A stretch of 64,000 nt of DNA from Betaproteobacteria bacterium Ga0077526. GTDB taxonomy: Bacteria; Pseudomonadota; Gammaproteobacteria; Burkholderiales; Ga0077523. The notes under the pieces are model-generated. The model had not been told where the DNA came from. It did no database searches and was given only the letters and a program-made list of their open reading frames with translations. Location of the stretch: contig LNDV01000021.1 in assembly GCA_001464765.1 (NCBI GenBank), forward strand, positions 1-64,000. Reading direction: 5' to 3'. The translations under genes were made by a program, and so were the position numbers. Below, piece after piece: positions 10,774 through 22,515 of this stretch (position 1 is the stretch's first letter; each line of letters starts with the position of its first letter).

Positions 10774-10804
10774 AACGCCGCCGGGGAAGATCCCCGGCGG
10801 CGTT
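10774..10804 (-). terminator. Rho-independent terminator of rpsT
   Basis: A 14-bp G+C-rich stem (10774-10787 with 10791-10804) around a 3-base loop is followed, in the minus direction, by TTTTCGTTT. It lies 26 bp past the rpsT stop, the expected place for its terminator. Confidence 0.88.
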
Positions 10805-10829
10805 GCAAACCTGGCAGTTCCTGTCGGGG

Positions 10830-11093
10830 TCAGCCCATCGCCTTGATGGCACTCGACAGACGGCTCTTGTACCGTGCCGAGGCATTCAGATGGAAGACAC
10901 CCTTCCGGGAGATGGAGTCGATGGTCGACTGCGCCTCACGGAAGACGGTCTGGGCGACGGTCTTGTCGCCAGCCTTGATGGCCTTCTGCACTTTCTTGAT
11001 GGCCGTGCGCATTTCGGAGCGCAGGCTGGTGTTCTGCTGGCGGCGCGTTTCGTTCTGGCGAGCGCGCTTGCGTGCTTGTGCCGAGTTGGCCAT
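10830..11093 (-). CDS. rpsT: 30S ribosomal protein S20
   Basis: An 87-residue, very basic protein with the S20 pattern: [20 protein letters not shown] at the start, then helices with [19 protein letters not shown], and the ending [12 protein letters not shown]. It binds 16S rRNA early in 30S assembly. It is transcribed alone, divergent from murJ, with a terminator directly downstream. Confidence 0.97.
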   Translation of the reverse strand: MANSAQARKRARQNETRRQQNTSLRSEMRTAIKKVQKAIKAGDKTVAQTVFREAQSTIDSISRKGVFHLNASARYKSRLSSAIKAMG

Positions 11094-11233
11094 GACTGTC
11101 TGAATCCTTGGGCGAATCCGGAAAAGTGCGCGATACTACCGGCCTTTTCCGGGAGGCGCAAGGTAACTGCGCGCTCTGCGGCCGGGTCCGCCGGCCCGCG
11201 GCCCCCCGGTCCGGCCCCTGTTTCCGACACTGC

Positions 11234-12772
11234 GTGAACCTCCTCAAGGCCCTGGCCACCGTCAGCAGCATGACGCTGCTATCCCGCATCCTGGGATTCG
11301 TCCGCGATGCGGCCATCGCCCGCGCCTTCGGAGCCGGGCTCGCGACCGACGCGTTCTTCGTCGCCTTCAAGCTTCCCAACCTGCTGCGGCGCATTTTCGC
11401 CGAAGGGGCGTTCTCCCAGGCCTTCGTGCCCGTCTTGGCGGAATACAAGAACCGTCGGGGCGAGGCTGCCACCAAGGAGCTCGTGGATCGCGTGGCTACG
11501 GTCCTGGCGCTGGCGCTGCTGGTGGTGACGATCATCGGCGTGATCGCCGCACCGGTGATCGTCTTCCTGAGCGCCCCGGGCTTCTCCTCCCGCCCCGAGA
11601 AATTCCAGACCACGGTGGACCTCCTGCGGATCACCTTCCCCTACATCTTCTTCATCTCGCTGTCGTCGCTGGCGGGGGCGGTCCTGAACACCTGGAGCCG
11701 GTTCTCCGTGCCGGCGTTCACGCCGACGCTGCTCAACGTCTCCTTCATCGTCTTCGCGCTGTTCCTGGTCCCGTACTTCGACCCGCCGGTCATGGCGCTC
11801 GCGGCGGCCGTGTTCGTCGGCGGTGTCCTCCAGCTGGCCTTCCAGCTCCCGTTCCTCGCGCAGATCGGCATGTTCCCGAAGCTCCGGACCGACTGGCGCG
11901 ACGAAGGGGTGATCCGGATCCTGAAGCAAATGGGGCCGGCAATCTTCGGCGTCTCGGTCGGGCAGATCTCCCTGCTGCTGAACGGCATCTTCGCCTCGTT
12001 CCTCATCACCGGGTCGGTGTCCTGGCTGTACTACGCCGACCGGCTCATGGAGTTCCCCACCGGGATCCTCGGCGTCGCGCTCGGGACGATCCTGCTGCCG
12101 AGTCTCTCCCGGACCCACGCCAGCGGCACGCCGGAGGAGTACTCGCGGCTCCTCGACTGGGGCCTGCGCCTCACGCTGCTCCTCGCCGCGCCGGCGGCCC
12201 TGGGGCTGGCCATCCTGTCCGTCCCCCTCGTCGCCACCCTGTTCCAGCACGGCGAGTTCGGCGCGAATGATGTCGAGATGACCCGTAGGGCACTGATGGC
12301 CTACAGCGTCGGGCTGCTGGGCCTCATCCTGGTGAAGGTTCTTGCCCCCGGTTTCTATGCCCGGCAGGACATCCGGACGCCGGTCCGGATCGGCATCGTG
12401 ACCCTCGTCGTCACCCAGCTGCTCAACCTGGCGTTTGTGATTCCCCTCGGCCATGCGGGCCTCGCCCTGGCCATCGGTCTGGGCGCCTGCCTGAACGCCA
12501 CGCTGCTCTACCGCAAGCTGCGGGAGAAAAACATCTATCTGCCCCAGGTTGGCTGGGGGAAGTTCTTCGGCCGGCTCGGCGTGGCCATGGTCGCCATGGG
12601 CATTGTGCTCTGGCTGCTGGTCGGCCCCGATGCGTTCTGGCACCACGGTTCCGTCTGGGGACGTGCCGGGCGTCTCACGGGTCTGGTCGCGCTCGGGGCC
12701 GCGGTGTACTTCGCGGCGCTCTGGCTGATGGGCTTCCGGCTCCGGGACTTCCAGAAGCGGTCGGCTCACTGA
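11234..12772 (+). CDS. murJ: Lipid II flippase MurJ
   Basis: A 512-residue polytopic membrane protein of the MOP superfamily that flips the peptidoglycan precursor lipid II to the periplasmic side. The N-terminus [20 protein letters not shown] and [14 protein letters not shown] are diagnostic. About 14 hydrophobic segments follow, with the conserved Arg-rich loops. GTG at 11234 was chosen: it gives the standard length and start, whereas upstream codons in the frame read as low-sense residues. It is divergent from rpsT. Confidence 0.94.
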   Translation: MNLLKALATVSSMTLLSRILGFVRDAAIARAFGAGLATDAFFVAFKLPNLLRRIFAEGAFSQAFVPVLAEYKNRRGEAATKELVDRVATVLALALLVVTIIGVIAAPVIVFLSAPGFSSRPEKFQTTVDLLRITFPYIFFISLSSLAGAVLNTWSRFSVPAFTPTLLNVSFIVFALFLVPYFDPPVMALAAAVFVGGVLQLAFQLPFLAQIGMFPKLRTDWRDEGVIRILKQMGPAIFGVSVGQISLLLNGIFASFLITGSVSWLYYADRLMEFPTGILGVALGTILLPSLSRTHASGTPEEYSRLLDWGLRLTLLLAAPAALGLAILSVPLVATLFQHGEFGANDVEMTRRALMAYSVGLLGLILVKVLAPGFYARQDIRTPVRIGIVTLVVTQLLNLAFVIPLGHAGLALAIGLGACLNATLLYRKLREKNIYLPQVGWGKFFGRLGVAMVAMGIVLWLLVGPDAFWHHGSVWGRAGRLTGLVALGAAVYFAALWLMGFRLRDFQKRSAH

Positions 12773-12871
12773 CGCCGGGCGGGACGGCCGTCCCGGTGTC
12801 CGTGTTTTCCTTGAGCCTGCCGGCGTTGCCTCCAGATAGAATCCGGGGCTCCACAATCGACTTCGGACTTC

Positions 12872-13855
12872 ATGCAACTCTTTCGCGGCACCCCGACCCG
12901 CTCGGACCGTCCGATCGCACTCACCATCGGCAATTTCGATGGCGTGCATCGCGGGCACGAGGCCATGGTCGCGAGGCTGAAAGCGGCGGCGCACGAGCGC
13001 GGCCTGCCCGCTGCCGTGATGACGTTCGAGCCGCATCCGCGGGAGTTCTTCGCGCCGGACCAGGCGCCAGCGCGCCTGACGCCCTTGCGGGACAAGGTCG
13101 ACCGCCTGCGCGAACTCGGGGTCGACCGGGTGTACGTCTGCCGTTTCGACGCGGCATTTGCATCCCAGTCACCCGAAGACTTCGTCGTGCGCGTACTGGG
13201 CGCGGGCCTGGGCGTACGCTGGCTGCAGGTGGGTGACGACTTCCGCTTCGGGGCCCGACGCGCGGGGGACCTCGCGCTGCTGCAGCGTCTGGCGCCCGAT
13301 CTCGGGATGACCGTGGAGCCCATGCCAACAGTGGAAGTCTCGGGGCGGCGTGCTTCCAGCACCGCGGTGCGCGAAGCCCTCGCCCGTGGCGATCTCCGGG
13401 CGGCCACCGAACTGCTCGGGCGCCCCTATGCGATCTCCGGCCGGATCGTGGGCGGTGATCGCATCGGTCGTGAACTGGGCTTCCCGACCGCCAACGTGCG
13501 GATGCGGCTCAATCGCCCGCCGCTGTTCGGCATCTACGCGGTCGAGGTCCTCGGCCTGGCCTCGGCGCCGTGGCCGGGCGCGGCGAGCCTCGGCGTCCGG
13601 CCCACCGTGACCGACGCGAACCGCGCCACGCTCGAGGTGTTTCTGCTCGACTTCGACGGCGATGTCTACGGCCGCCGGGTACGGGTCGATTTCCTCCACA
13701 AGCTGCGCGAGGAAGCCAAGTACGACACCCTCGACGCGCTCAAGGTCCAGATCGGGCGCGACGTGGACGACACCCGCGCCTTCTTCCTGCAACGCGCCGC
13801 TTCCGGCGCCGCGCCACGAAACCATTCAAGCGATTCGACACTCCACTGCCCATGA
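12872..13855 (+). CDS. ribF: Bifunctional riboflavin kinase / FAD synthetase
   Basis: A 327-residue enzyme making FMN and FAD. The N-terminal FMN adenylyltransferase carries [12 protein letters not shown] (residues 21-32) and SSTAVREAL. The C-terminal riboflavin kinase (from about residue 185) has [11 protein letters not shown] and ends in the usual LRxExKYD region. The stop overlaps the ileS ATG as ATGA, so the genes are coupled, as in the common ribF-ileS-lspA-ispH arrangement. Confidence 0.95.
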   Translation: MQLFRGTPTRSDRPIALTIGNFDGVHRGHEAMVARLKAAAHERGLPAAVMTFEPHPREFFAPDQAPARLTPLRDKVDRLRELGVDRVYVCRFDAAFASQSPEDFVVRVLGAGLGVRWLQVGDDFRFGARRAGDLALLQRLAPDLGMTVEPMPTVEVSGRRASSTAVREALARGDLRAATELLGRPYAISGRIVGGDRIGRELGFPTANVRMRLNRPPLFGIYAVEVLGLASAPWPGAASLGVRPTVTDANRATLEVFLLDFDGDVYGRRVRVDFLHKLREEAKYDTLDALKVQIGRDVDDTRAFFLQRAASGAAPRNHSSDSTLHCP

Positions 13856-16632
13856 CCGATTTCAAGAGCACTCTCAACCTTCCAGACACCCCGTTTCCGA
13901 TGCGCGGCGATCTCGCCAAGCGCGAGCCGGGGTGGGTGAAGCAATGGCAGGAGACGCGGCTCTACCAGCGCATCCGCGAAGCGGCGAAGGGGCGCCCCAA
14001 GTTTGTCCTGCACGACGGGCCGCCCTATGCGAACGGCGACATTCACATCGGTCATGCCGTCAACAAGATCCTGAAGGACATCATCGTCCGGTCGAAGACG
14101 CTCGCCGGATTCGACGCGCCCTACGTGCCCGGCTGGGATTGTCACGGCCTGCCCATCGAGCACCAGGTCGAGAAGACCCATGGCAAGGGCCTGGAGGCCA
14201 ATGCCTTCCGCAAGCTGTGCCGCGAGTATGCGCAGACGCAGATCACGCGTCAGAAGGCCGACTTCATCCGGCTGGGCGTGCTGGGTGACTGGGACGACCC
14301 CTACCTCACGATGGCCTACCGTACCGAGGCGGACATCATCCGTTCCCTCGCACGGATCCAGGAGCACGGCTACCTGTACCAGGGCGCGAAGCCCGTCCAC
14401 TGGTGCCTCGACTGCCGCTCGGCCCTGGCCGAGGCGGAGGTCGAGTACGAGATGCGCACCTCGCCGGCGATCGACGTGGCGTTTCCCGCCAAGGACCCGA
14501 TGGAACTCGCGCGGCCCTTTGGCTTCACGCATCTGCCGCAGCGCAGCTACATCGTCATCTGGACCACCACGCCCTGGACGCTGCCGGCCAACCAGGCCGT
14601 CACCGTGCATCCGGACTTCGAGTACGCGCTGGTCGAGGGGCCGCAGTACTACCTCGTCATCGCGAAGGAACTCGTCGAATCCTGCATGCAGCGCTACGGG
14701 ATCGAGAAGTACAAGATCGTCGCCACCGTGCCGGGTTCGGCGCTCGAGAAGCTCGAGGTGTGGCACCCGTTCCAGCCGCGCAAGGTGCCGATCATCCTGG
14801 GCGATCACGTCACCCTCGATGCCGGTACCGGCATGGTCCACACCGCGCCGGCCCACGGCGTGGAGGACTTCATGGTGGGGCAGAAGTACAACCTGCCCGT
14901 CGCGAATCCGGTGGGGCCGGCCGGCCGTTTCGACGAGGACATCAGCCTCGTCGGCGGCCAGACCGTGTGGGAAGGCAACAAGACGGTCATCGGCATCCTC
15001 GAAGAGAAGACGCTGCTTCTCAACAACGTCGCCTACGAACACAGCTACCCCCATTGCTGGCGCCACAAGTCGCCCGTGATCTTCCGCGCGACGCACCAGT
15101 GGTTCATCGGGATGGAGACGGTCGGCACCGGCGGGCAGACACTGCGTTCCGTCGCTTCGGCGGCCGTCGCGGCCACCGAGTTCTTCCCGGCCTGGGGGCG
15201 CGCGCGCCTCGAAGCCATGATCGGCAACCGTCCCGACTGGTGCGTGTCGCGCCAGCGCAACTGGGGCGTGCCGATGGCCATGGTGGTCAATACGAAGACC
15301 GGCGAACTCCATCCGCGCAATCTCGAGCTGATGGAGCAGGTGGCGCAGCGCGTGGAGCAGGGCGGCATCGAGGCTTGGTTCGCGCTCGACATCCGCGAAC
15401 TGCTCGGTGACGAGGCCGACGGCTTCGAGAAGGTCCCCGACACGCTGGACGTCTGGTTCGATTCCGGCACAACACACGTGGGCGTGCTGGAGCGGCGCGC
15501 CGATCTCACCAAGCCTGCGGACCTGTACCTGGAAGGGTCGGACCAGCATCGCGGCTGGTTCCAGTCCTCCTTGCTGACCGGCTGCGCCATCGACGGGCGC
15601 GCGCCGTATCGCCAGCTGCTCACCCACGGCTTCGTCGTGGACGGCGCGGGCCGCAAGATGAGCAAGTCCATGGGCAACGTGATCGCCCCGCAGAAGGTCT
15701 CGGACAGCCTCGGCGCGGAGATCCTCCGACTGTGGGTGGCGTCGACCGACTACTCCGGCGAACTGTCGATCTCCGACGAGATCCTGAAGCGCGTGGTCGA
15801 AGGTTACCGGCGTATCCGCAACACGCTGCGCTTCCTGCTCGCGAACGTCTCCGACTTCGATGCCTCGACCGATCTGCTGCCGCCCGATCAGTGGCTCGAG
15901 ATCGACCGCTATGCCCTCGCGCTCACCCGCGGGCTCCAGACCGAAGTGACGGCCGCCTACGACCGCTACGAGTTCCACTCGGCCATGCAGCGGCTGCAGA
16001 CGTTCTGCTCGGAAGATCTCGGCGGTTTCTATCTCGACGTAATGAAGGATCGCCTCTACACGACACGCAAGGACAGCCCCGCGCGTCGCGCCGCACAGTC
16101 GCTGCTGTGGCATCTCACGCAGTCGCTGCTGCGGCTGATGGCGCCGGTGCTTTCGTTCACCGCGGAGGAGGCCTGGGCGATCGTGCACGGCCGCGAAGGG
16201 GATAGCGTCTTCCTCCACACCTGGTACGAACTGCCTGCTGCCACCGGCGAGGCCGAACTGCTGGCGCGGTGGACCACCGTCCGCGATGTCCGCGGTGAAG
16301 TCCAGAAGCGCATCGAGGCGGTCCGCACCGAAGGCAAGGTCGGTTCCTCGCTGCAGGCAGAAGTCGATCTCGCGTTGCACGGCGTCCGCTACGAGGCGTG
16401 CGCCAGCCTCGGGGACGACCTCCGGTTCGCGCTGATCACCTCACGCGCAGGGCTCTTGCGGAGCGCCAGCGAAGAGGGCGAGCGGATGGACGTGGCGGCG
16501 AGCCCCCACGGGAAGTGCGGGCGCTGCTGGCACTATCGCGCCGATGTCGGGGCGGATGCCGGGCACCCCGAACTCTGCGGCCGTTGCGTCTCCAATCTCT
16601 ACGGCCCGGGAGAAGCGCGCACCCATGCTTGA
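13852..16632 (+). CDS. ileS: Isoleucyl-tRNA synthetase
   Basis: A 926-residue class I aminoacyl-tRNA synthetase. The catalytic HIGH motif is in [19 protein letters not shown] (residues 65-68) and KMSKS lies at about 602-606. The CP1 editing domain lies between ([12 protein letters not shown]). The C-terminus holds the zinc-binding cysteines CGRCWHY and CGRCVSN. ATG at 13852 overlaps the ribF stop, and the ileS stop overlaps the lspA start. Confidence 0.97.
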   Translation: MTDFKSTLNLPDTPFPMRGDLAKREPGWVKQWQETRLYQRIREAAKGRPKFVLHDGPPYANGDIHIGHAVNKILKDIIVRSKTLAGFDAPYVPGWDCHGLPIEHQVEKTHGKGLEANAFRKLCREYAQTQITRQKADFIRLGVLGDWDDPYLTMAYRTEADIIRSLARIQEHGYLYQGAKPVHWCLDCRSALAEAEVEYEMRTSPAIDVAFPAKDPMELARPFGFTHLPQRSYIVIWTTTPWTLPANQAVTVHPDFEYALVEGPQYYLVIAKELVESCMQRYGIEKYKIVATVPGSALEKLEVWHPFQPRKVPIILGDHVTLDAGTGMVHTAPAHGVEDFMVGQKYNLPVANPVGPAGRFDEDISLVGGQTVWEGNKTVIGILEEKTLLLNNVAYEHSYPHCWRHKSPVIFRATHQWFIGMETVGTGGQTLRSVASAAVAATEFFPAWGRARLEAMIGNRPDWCVSRQRNWGVPMAMVVNTKTGELHPRNLELMEQVAQRVEQGGIEAWFALDIRELLGDEADGFEKVPDTLDVWFDSGTTHVGVLERRADLTKPADLYLEGSDQHRGWFQSSLLTGCAIDGRAPYRQLLTHGFVVDGAGRKMSKSMGNVIAPQKVSDSLGAEILRLWVASTDYSGELSISDEILKRVVEGYRRIRNTLRFLLANVSDFDASTDLLPPDQWLEIDRYALALTRGLQTEVTAAYDRYEFHSAMQRLQTFCSEDLGGFYLDVMKDRLYTTRKDSPARRAAQSLLWHLTQSLLRLMAPVLSFTAEEAWAIVHGREGDSVFLHTWYELPAATGEAELLARWTTVRDVRGEVQKRIEAVRTEGKVGSSLQAEVDLALHGVRYEACASLGDDLRFALITSRAGLLRSASEEGERMDVAASPHGKCGRCWHYRADVGADAGHPELCGRCVSNLYGPGEARTHA

Positions 16633-17113
16633 TGCCGCCCGCTGGTTCGTCCTCGCGGCAGCGGTGGCCGCACTCGATCAATGGACCAAGCACCTGGTCC
16701 AGGGCACGCTTGCCTTCGGCGATGCGGTGCGCATGACGGACTTCTTCGATCTCGTGCTGGTCTACAACCCTGGCGCGGCGTTCAGCTTCCTGTCGTCGCA
16801 GTCCGGCTGGCAGCGGGAGTTCTTCATCGCCATCGCGCTGGGCGCCTCGGTGTTCATGAGCGTACTGATCGTCCGCCATCGCAGCCGCGTCCTGTTCGGC
16901 GCAGCGCTCGGGCTCATCCTGGGCGGCGCGATCGGCAACCTGATCGATCGCTTCCTGCTGCATGCCGTCGTGGATTTCCTGCACTTCCACATCGGCGAGT
17001 ATTCGTGGCCGGCGTTCAATCTGGCCGATTCCGCCATCACCTGCGGTGCCGTCATGCTGATCGCCGACAGCTTTCTCGAACGGCGCGTCGAGACCGCCGC
17101 AAAGCAATCGTGA
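16625..17113 (+). CDS. lspA: Lipoprotein signal peptidase (signal peptidase II)
   Basis: A 162-residue integral membrane aspartic protease with four transmembrane segments; it cleaves prolipoprotein signal peptides. Family motifs: [28 protein letters not shown], and the two catalytic-Asp blocks VVDFLHFH and FNLADSAI. The ATG lies inside the last codons of ileS (8-bp overlap), which indicates coupling. Confidence 0.96.
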   Translation: MLDAARWFVLAAAVAALDQWTKHLVQGTLAFGDAVRMTDFFDLVLVYNPGAAFSFLSSQSGWQREFFIAIALGASVFMSVLIVRHRSRVLFGAALGLILGGAIGNLIDRFLLHAVVDFLHFHIGEYSWPAFNLADSAITCGAVMLIADSFLERRVETAAKQS

Positions 17114-17135
17114 AGTCCACTGCCGGAGAGTCGTG

Positions 17136-18065
17136 ATGAAGGTTCTATTGGCCAATCCCCGGGGATTCTGTGCGGGAGTCGACCGCGCGATCGAGATCGT
17201 GGAGCGCGCACTGGCCATGCACGGCGCGCCGATCTACGTGCGCCACGAGGTCGTGCACAACAAGTACGTGGTGCAGGGGTTGCGCGACAAGGGTGCCGTG
17301 TTCGTGGACGAGCTGAGTGAAGTGCCTCGGGGCGCCACGGTGGTGTTCAGCGCGCACGGTGTCTCGAAGGCGGTGCGCGAGCAGGCCGAGTCGCTCGGAC
17401 TGCGAGTCTTCGACGCTACCTGTCCGCTGGTCACCAAGGTCCATGTCGAGGTCGCCCGCATGCGCGACCAGGGCCGGGAGATCATCATGGTCGGTCATCG
17501 CGGCCATCCGGAAGTGGAGGGCACGATGGGTCAGTCGAAGGGCGGCATCCATCTGGTCGAGACCGCGGAAGATGTCGCCACGGTTGTCGTGGCGGCACCC
17601 GACCGGCTGGCTTACGTCACGCAGACGACGCTGTCGGTCGACGATGCCAAGGTCGTGATCGAAGCGCTGAAGAAGCGGTTTCCCGAGATCGTGGGGCCCA
17701 AGAAGGACGACATCTGCTACGCCACCCAGAACCGGCAGGATGCCGTGAAGTCTCTCGTGCAGCATGCGGATGTGGTGATCGTCGTCGGCTCGAACAACAG
17801 CTCGAATTCCAACCGCCTGCGCGAAGTGGCGCGGCTGTCTGGCCGGCGCGCCTACATGATCGATTCGGCGGACGAACTCGATCCCGCCTGGGTGACCGGG
17901 GCGTCCGTCGTGGGAGTGACGGCGGGCGCCTCTGCGCCGGAGACGCTCGTGTGGAGTCTGGTGGATCGGCTGCGGGCGCTGGGGGCCGAAAGCGTGGCCG
18001 ATCTGGAAGGCGTCGTCGAGGACGTCACCTTCCCGATTCCCAAGGCGCTCGCGACGGCGCCCTGA
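17136..18065 (+). CDS. ispH: 4-hydroxy-3-methylbut-2-enyl diphosphate reductase
   Basis: A 309-residue iron-sulfur enzyme, the last step of the MEP isoprenoid pathway. The three cluster cysteines are visible in [12 protein letters not shown] (Cys12), [12 protein letters not shown] and [10 protein letters not shown]; the catalytic Glu is in [13 protein letters not shown] at 17136 was preferred to the adjacent in-frame GTG at 17133 because GGAGAG then sits five bases upstream. A strong terminator follows the stop. Confidence 0.96.
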   Translation: MKVLLANPRGFCAGVDRAIEIVERALAMHGAPIYVRHEVVHNKYVVQGLRDKGAVFVDELSEVPRGATVVFSAHGVSKAVREQAESLGLRVFDATCPLVTKVHVEVARMRDQGREIIMVGHRGHPEVEGTMGQSKGGIHLVETAEDVATVVVAAPDRLAYVTQTTLSVDDAKVVIEALKKRFPEIVGPKKDDICYATQNRQDAVKSLVQHADVVIVVGSNNSSNSNRLREVARLSGRRAYMIDSADELDPAWVTGASVVGVTAGASAPETLVWSLVDRLRALGAESVADLEGVVEDVTFPIPKALATAP

Positions 18066-18079
18066 CCGCTGTTGATGGT

Positions 18080-18122
18080 CCGCACGGCCTGCGCTACCGA
18101 GCAGGCCGTGCGGTTCTTCCTT
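18080..18122 (+). terminator. Rho-independent terminator after ispH
   Basis: A perfect 13-bp stem (18080-18092 with 18101-18113) has an 8-base loop and is followed by TTCTTCCTT. It closes the murJ-ispH transcription unit. The stem sequence also belongs to the dispersed hairpin family seen at 1315, 45050 and 46484. Confidence 0.88.
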
Positions 18123-21100
18123 ACTCGTTCGTGTCCGCGACGTCCCGCCACGACAGGCGTCTGCCCGTCGTGGGGTTCGGACGCGAGGGCATGGTCTCGG
18201 TCGATGTCGCCGCCGTCGAGGTACGCACCAGGCCCACGATCTGACCGGACGGCAGCTTGATCAGCACCGGGCGGCTGGCGAGGAAACTGCCCATCCTCTT
18301 GCCGGCCGATGTGGCCCCCGAAATGCGCCCTCCCGTGGCGTAGTCCACGAAGTAGATCCAGCTGCTGCCCCCCGGATTGCACGCATCGGTGCTGTCCGGG
18401 ATGTTCGTGGTGTACGCAATGATGCCGCCTGACAGCACGGGGTTTGTCACCAGCCGTTCACCCGTCTCCGGGAAGTCCACCACCCAGCCTGCCTTGTCGT
18501 TGAAGCTGACCGCCGTCGAGGTGATGTCCACCGTGGTGCCGGACTTCGTGGCTGTCTGCGTGACCAGCGATGACCGGCCCGTGATCGCCGGAGATGTCGC
18601 CGACGTGTGCGCCGTGTCGTCCCGCAGGGCATAGAAGCTCTGCGTGCGCCGCGACATCGACGTGTTCTCGGTGGAGGAATTGAGCACGTCGCTGTCGCCC
18701 AGGTACTGACCGGTGCCGACGAAGATCACACGCTTGTTCTGGATCACGCCGAGTTCGGGCTCCGTGGTGACGGGCTGCACCGATCCGCCGGAAGTCTTCA
18801 ACTCCGCCACCTTCGCGACGTACCACGAAGACGTGCTGGACCCCGAGAGATCGAACCGCCACATGTTGCCCACCAGGTCGCCGCCGTACACTGCCTCAAC
18901 CGTGGCGTCCACGTCGCCGCGCTGGGAGAAGGCCGCGAGATGCGCCAGACCGCTCGGATCCGTGGTCGAGCCCACGTTGGTGGACAGTTCGCGGATCACT
19001 GCGCCAGTTTTCGGGTTGATGATCCAGACGCGACCCTTGCCATCTCCGCCGCTCGAGCCCGTGCCGGTCCCGTTGTTGTACCCGGAACTCACGATCACCA
19101 CCCAACCCGCGGCGCGGGTCTTCACGATGACCGGTTTGCCGAAGCTGTAACCGACGTTGGCGCGGATCGTCGGATCCGCCGTGTCCGTCGCGGCGCTCGG
19201 AAACTCCCAGAGCACCTTGGAAGAGAGCGTGGCCTCGTTGCCCATGGCCGGATTGGTGACGTCGATCGCGTAGTAGCCGAAGCCGCCCTTGCGAAGGCCG
19301 CCGACGAGAACAGTCCGCCAGTCGGGCGTTCCGGGGTTGGAGAGGTCGTCGCCCGAGGTAAAGCTGAAGTTCACGTCGCCCACGGTCGGCGTGCCGTCGA
19401 CGTAATACATGTGCTTGAACGCGAGACGGTCGGACAGATTCCGCAGGTTGTTGAACACCATGCTCGGCACGTAAGCCCAGAGCTCCTGGCCGGACGTCAC
19501 GTCGAACGCGTGAAGCATGCCGTCGTTGGCACCCTGATACACGACGCCGGTGCGGGCGGTGTTGGCCGTCTTGAAGTCCTGATAGCCAGGGTCGAAGTAG
19601 CTGTAGCGCGGACCGCGGACCACGACTGGCTCGCCGTTCACGATGTCGCCGAGAATGGCGATGTCGTCGGGGATCCGGTTGTTCGGGTAGACGTAGCTGC
19701 CCGAACTGAGGACATAGGCGCCGGTCGTCGTATCGATCTGCGGACGGGGGCCGCGCGAACGGAACTTCTCCACCTCGCGGGAGCGCTCGCCGCGGAGGAA
19801 ATCCAGCACCTGGGAGTCGGATGCCGTCACGCCTGCCACGGTCGACGTCAGCACCGCGCGCTGCGCAGAGGTGAGGTCACTCCATTGGAACGGCATGCCG
19901 GCCGTGCCGTTGTACGTGGCGATGACGCGGGTGGAGGGCTGGCGGGAAGCAAGCTGCTTCTGCGGAGACGGATTCCACAGAGCAGATGAACTCACCACCC
20001 CCGTGCTGGTGTCGATCTCGTACTTGTTGATGTCACCGGACCACGGCCCCGAGTTGTAGCTCGATGCGTAGGAAAAATTGTCGCCGGGAACCACGTTCGG
20101 GTTCGCCACGGCCACCGCCGCACCGGAGCCGCCCTTCGCGCCGACGCTGTTCACGATGTCGACCACGCCGACGCGCGTTTCCTCCGGGGAACTCGCCGAG
20201 AGCATCATGCCGCGACCGTTGATGGTCGCATGCCAGAGTTCGTCGATCGCGGCCGGATGCCGGGCGAGGTAGCCGCCGCCGTTGCGGATGTTCGGCCAGG
20301 TCCAAGCCACCGACGTGTCGAAGGGGTTCTGATTGATCCTGATGAGATCGGCGGTGTCCGTGCGGCCGAAGATCATGCCCTGCACACCGAGCCCGAGGGC
20401 GTAGGTGTTCATGTGCAGATAGTCGTTGCGGTCCGATTCCGGTCCTTCGTTGCTGCGTTCGATCGCCACCTGACGCCGCGTGAGATCGGGCCGCACGTTC
20501 GTCGAGTAGAAGAACATCGCGATGTCGGCCATCGTGTTCGCTTCCGTATCCGTGAACGGATGGGCCGGCGTCACCGTGACGGCGGGCAGCGGATCCGCAG
20601 GCGGCAGCGGCAGCGTGCCGGGCGTCGGGGAGGCATTGGTGTAGTTGAGAATCGCGTTGGACGTGCTGTACGGAATCGTGAAGCGATTCGACGTGCTGGC
20701 GTCCAGGTTCGCAAAGGTCGTCGGGGGCGGATCGTTGGAGGCGAATCCGTCCGTGATCACGAACGCGGCATTGAACTGGCACACCGCGTTGATCGGTGCG
20801 CCCGCGTTGGTCCGCTGATACTGTCTACCCGCGAACTCGAGGGCATCGCGGGTGGGCGTGCCGCCCGTTCCCTTGGTCCGATAGAGATCCCACAGCAGGC
20901 GCTTGGCGTTTGCAGTGTCCGACGTGCTGTCGAAGTCCCGCATCGTCACATCCACGCGGTTGTTGAACAGGAAGAAGCCGGCGCGAAGACCGGAGAGCTG
21001 GTCGAAAGCGAGGCCGAGAGCGCCATTCAGCATCATGTGGCGCTTGCGATAGTAGCCCCACCAGTTGGCGAAGTTGGTCATCTCCTCCTGGTAGCTGCAA

Positions 21101-22251
21101 GTGGAGCCTGTGCAGTCCGTGCGCGTGGCAGCTTTCGTGTAGCTCGTGGTCGTCGACCTCACTTCGACGCGGCGGATGCGTCGTCCGTCCGGCCCGAACG
21201 CCTCGTCACTCGCGAGCAGGCCGGTCCCCGTCGAGAGGACCCAGTAGGTGGAAGGGAAGTAGGCGATCTGCGCTTCCACTCGCCGCACCAGCCCGCCGGA
21301 AGCTCCGACGTTCAGGATCGTGGTCACGCCATAGCTGGAAGCGAGATGACACTGCTCGGCAGTCTGCGTATTGAGTTCCGTGAGACACACGTCACCCGCC
21401 GTGTTGTTCGTCCAGGCACCGCAATTGCCGCCGCCGTTGTCACAGAGACGATAGCGAGCCCCATTCGGGAGAATCATTCCCGGGAACATCATGAAGATGC
21501 GGTTGCCCGCTGTCGTGTCGCCTGGCTGCGCGACATCGGCAGTCAGGTTGATCGTCGTCGCCGTTCCGGTGGTCGGATAGATCGGGTGGCTGCGCACCGA
21601 ACTGAACGAACCGCTCGTGTTGTCGTAGTTGATCGGCGTCAGCGTGGTCGTGCCGTTGTTGTAGGGGCGCCACGGGTCGTAGTTGATCGACGGGTTGTAG
21701 TACTGAGCGTTGTAGACAGGGCTGCGAGCCCACGCGAATTCTCGAGTGGGAGGAACGGCAAAGTGGTCGTTGCCCGTATCATCGTAGGCGCGCGTGTCGC
21801 AGTTGCCTCCGCACTGGCCGTTCGGGAAGAGGTACGTGTACTTCTTCCAGACGCTGGAGGCATCGCCTGCGAAGTTGAAATTGAACGGCCCGGTCGGCGG
21901 TGTTGCGCTGAAGAAGCCCGTGCCGCCTGCTGTGGGTGTTGTGCCACCACCGGACCAGACATTGGCTGTGGCTGTGGCGCCCCACCCGAAGAATGAGCGT
22001 GCCGTGATGTGCCACCACATCGCGCCGTCATTGGTCGAGAAGCCCTTCGTCGGCAGGATCTCCCCGTCCATGGATCCCGAGTCGTCCACCACCAGGATCA
22101 TGTTGGGCTTCGCACGGCCTTTGGTGGCCATGGGCGTGTCGGCGATGTCCGTGGGGGCCGCCATGGCGATCGGGGCCCACTGGGACCAGATCAGACTGGC
22201 GATCACCGTGTGCGTCAGGACGCGACGCGTCCGCGATTGCTGCTGTTTCAT
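18121..22251 (-). CDS. pilY1: Type IV pilus tip/assembly protein PilY1 (copy A)
   Basis: A 1376-residue exported protein of the PilC/PilY1 family. After the signal peptide, ILVVDDSGSMDGE (residues 52-64) is the MIDAS metal site of a von Willebrand factor A domain. The C-terminal half is the PilY1 beta-propeller, recognised by VVYQGANDGMLHAFDVTSG and VYGGDLVGNMWRFDL. PilY1 sits at the pilus tip and takes part in adhesion, extension and surface sensing. MKQQQSR at 22251 was chosen as start because GAGG lies nine bases upstream. It is the second of two tandem pilY1 genes ending the pilin operon, 264 bp after copy B. Confidence 0.93.
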   Translation of the reverse strand: MKQQQSRTRRVLTHTVIASLIWSQWAPIAMAAPTDIADTPMATKGRAKPNMILVVDDSGSMDGEILPTKGFSTNDGAMWWHITARSFFGWGATATANVWSGGGTTPTAGGTGFFSATPPTGPFNFNFAGDASSVWKKYTYLFPNGQCGGNCDTRAYDDTGNDHFAVPPTREFAWARSPVYNAQYYNPSINYDPWRPYNNGTTTLTPINYDNTSGSFSSVRSHPIYPTTGTATTINLTADVAQPGDTTAGNRIFMMFPGMILPNGARYRLCDNGGGNCGAWTNNTAGDVCLTELNTQTAEQCHLASSYGVTTILNVGASGGLVRRVEAQIAYFPSTYWVLSTGTGLLASDEAFGPDGRRIRRVEVRSTTTSYTKAATRTDCTGSTCSYQEEMTNFANWWGYYRKRHMMLNGALGLAFDQLSGLRAGFFLFNNRVDVTMRDFDSTSDTANAKRLLWDLYRTKGTGGTPTRDALEFAGRQYQRTNAGAPINAVCQFNAAFVITDGFASNDPPPTTFANLDASTSNRFTIPYSTSNAILNYTNASPTPGTLPLPPADPLPAVTVTPAHPFTDTEANTMADIAMFFYSTNVRPDLTRRQVAIERSNEGPESDRNDYLHMNTYALGLGVQGMIFGRTDTADLIRINQNPFDTSVAWTWPNIRNGGGYLARHPAAIDELWHATINGRGMMLSASSPEETRVGVVDIVNSVGAKGGSGAAVAVANPNVVPGDNFSYASSYNSGPWSGDINKYEIDTSTGVVSSSALWNPSPQKQLASRQPSTRVIATYNGTAGMPFQWSDLTSAQRAVLTSTVAGVTASDSQVLDFLRGERSREVEKFRSRGPRPQIDTTTGAYVLSSGSYVYPNNRIPDDIAILGDIVNGEPVVVRGPRYSYFDPGYQDFKTANTARTGVVYQGANDGMLHAFDVTSGQELWAYVPSMVFNNLRNLSDRLAFKHMYYVDGTPTVGDVNFSFTSGDDLSNPGTPDWRTVLVGGLRKGGFGYYAIDVTNPAMGNEATLSSKVLWEFPSAATDTADPTIRANVGYSFGKPVIVKTRAAGWVVIVSSGYNNGTGTGSSGGDGKGRVWIINPKTGAVIRELSTNVGSTTDPSGLAHLAAFSQRGDVDATVEAVYGGDLVGNMWRFDLSGSSTSSWYVAKVAELKTSGGSVQPVTTEPELGVIQNKRVIFVGTGQYLGDSDVLNSSTENTSMSRRTQSFYALRDDTAHTSATSPAITGRSSLVTQTATKSGTTVDITSTAVSFNDKAGWVVDFPETGERLVTNPVLSGGIIAYTTNIPDSTDACNPGGSSWIYFVDYATGGRISGATSAGKRMGSFLASRPVLIKLPSGQIVGLVRTSTAATSTETMPSRPNPTTGRRLSWRDVADTNE

Positions 22252-22515
22252 GCCTGCCATCCTCGAGAGCTTCCCGAACGCGTCGCATCGGTCGCGACGT
22301 CCGGGAGATTCGGGCGGAGCCGGAAACATGGCTCTGCCCCTCGAAAATTAACGGCAGGATTGCTTGAATCTTGAGGATTCGTGAGGTTCGAAAACCAGCC
22401 TCACTCGCTGCGTGCGTTTCAAGAATCCCCTTGCAGCGCAAGGAGAAACGCGATTCGCGACCATCGTGCAAGCACGGAGCCCGGCGCGCTCGCCGAACCC
22501 TGTGCCGGCAGTGCG
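22252..22515. other. Gap between the two pilY1 copies
   Basis: This 264-bp spacer is much longer than the other gaps in the operon (1-54 bp). It contains a small GAATC-CTCAA-GATTC hairpin near 22366-22380 but no clear terminator. The spacing suggests copy A may have its own promoter. No gene was found. Confidence 0.45.

Noticed and set aside
13666..16380. A 904-codon open frame opposite ileS
   Set aside because: Antisense shadow of ileS; ileS motifs are complete in the plus strand.
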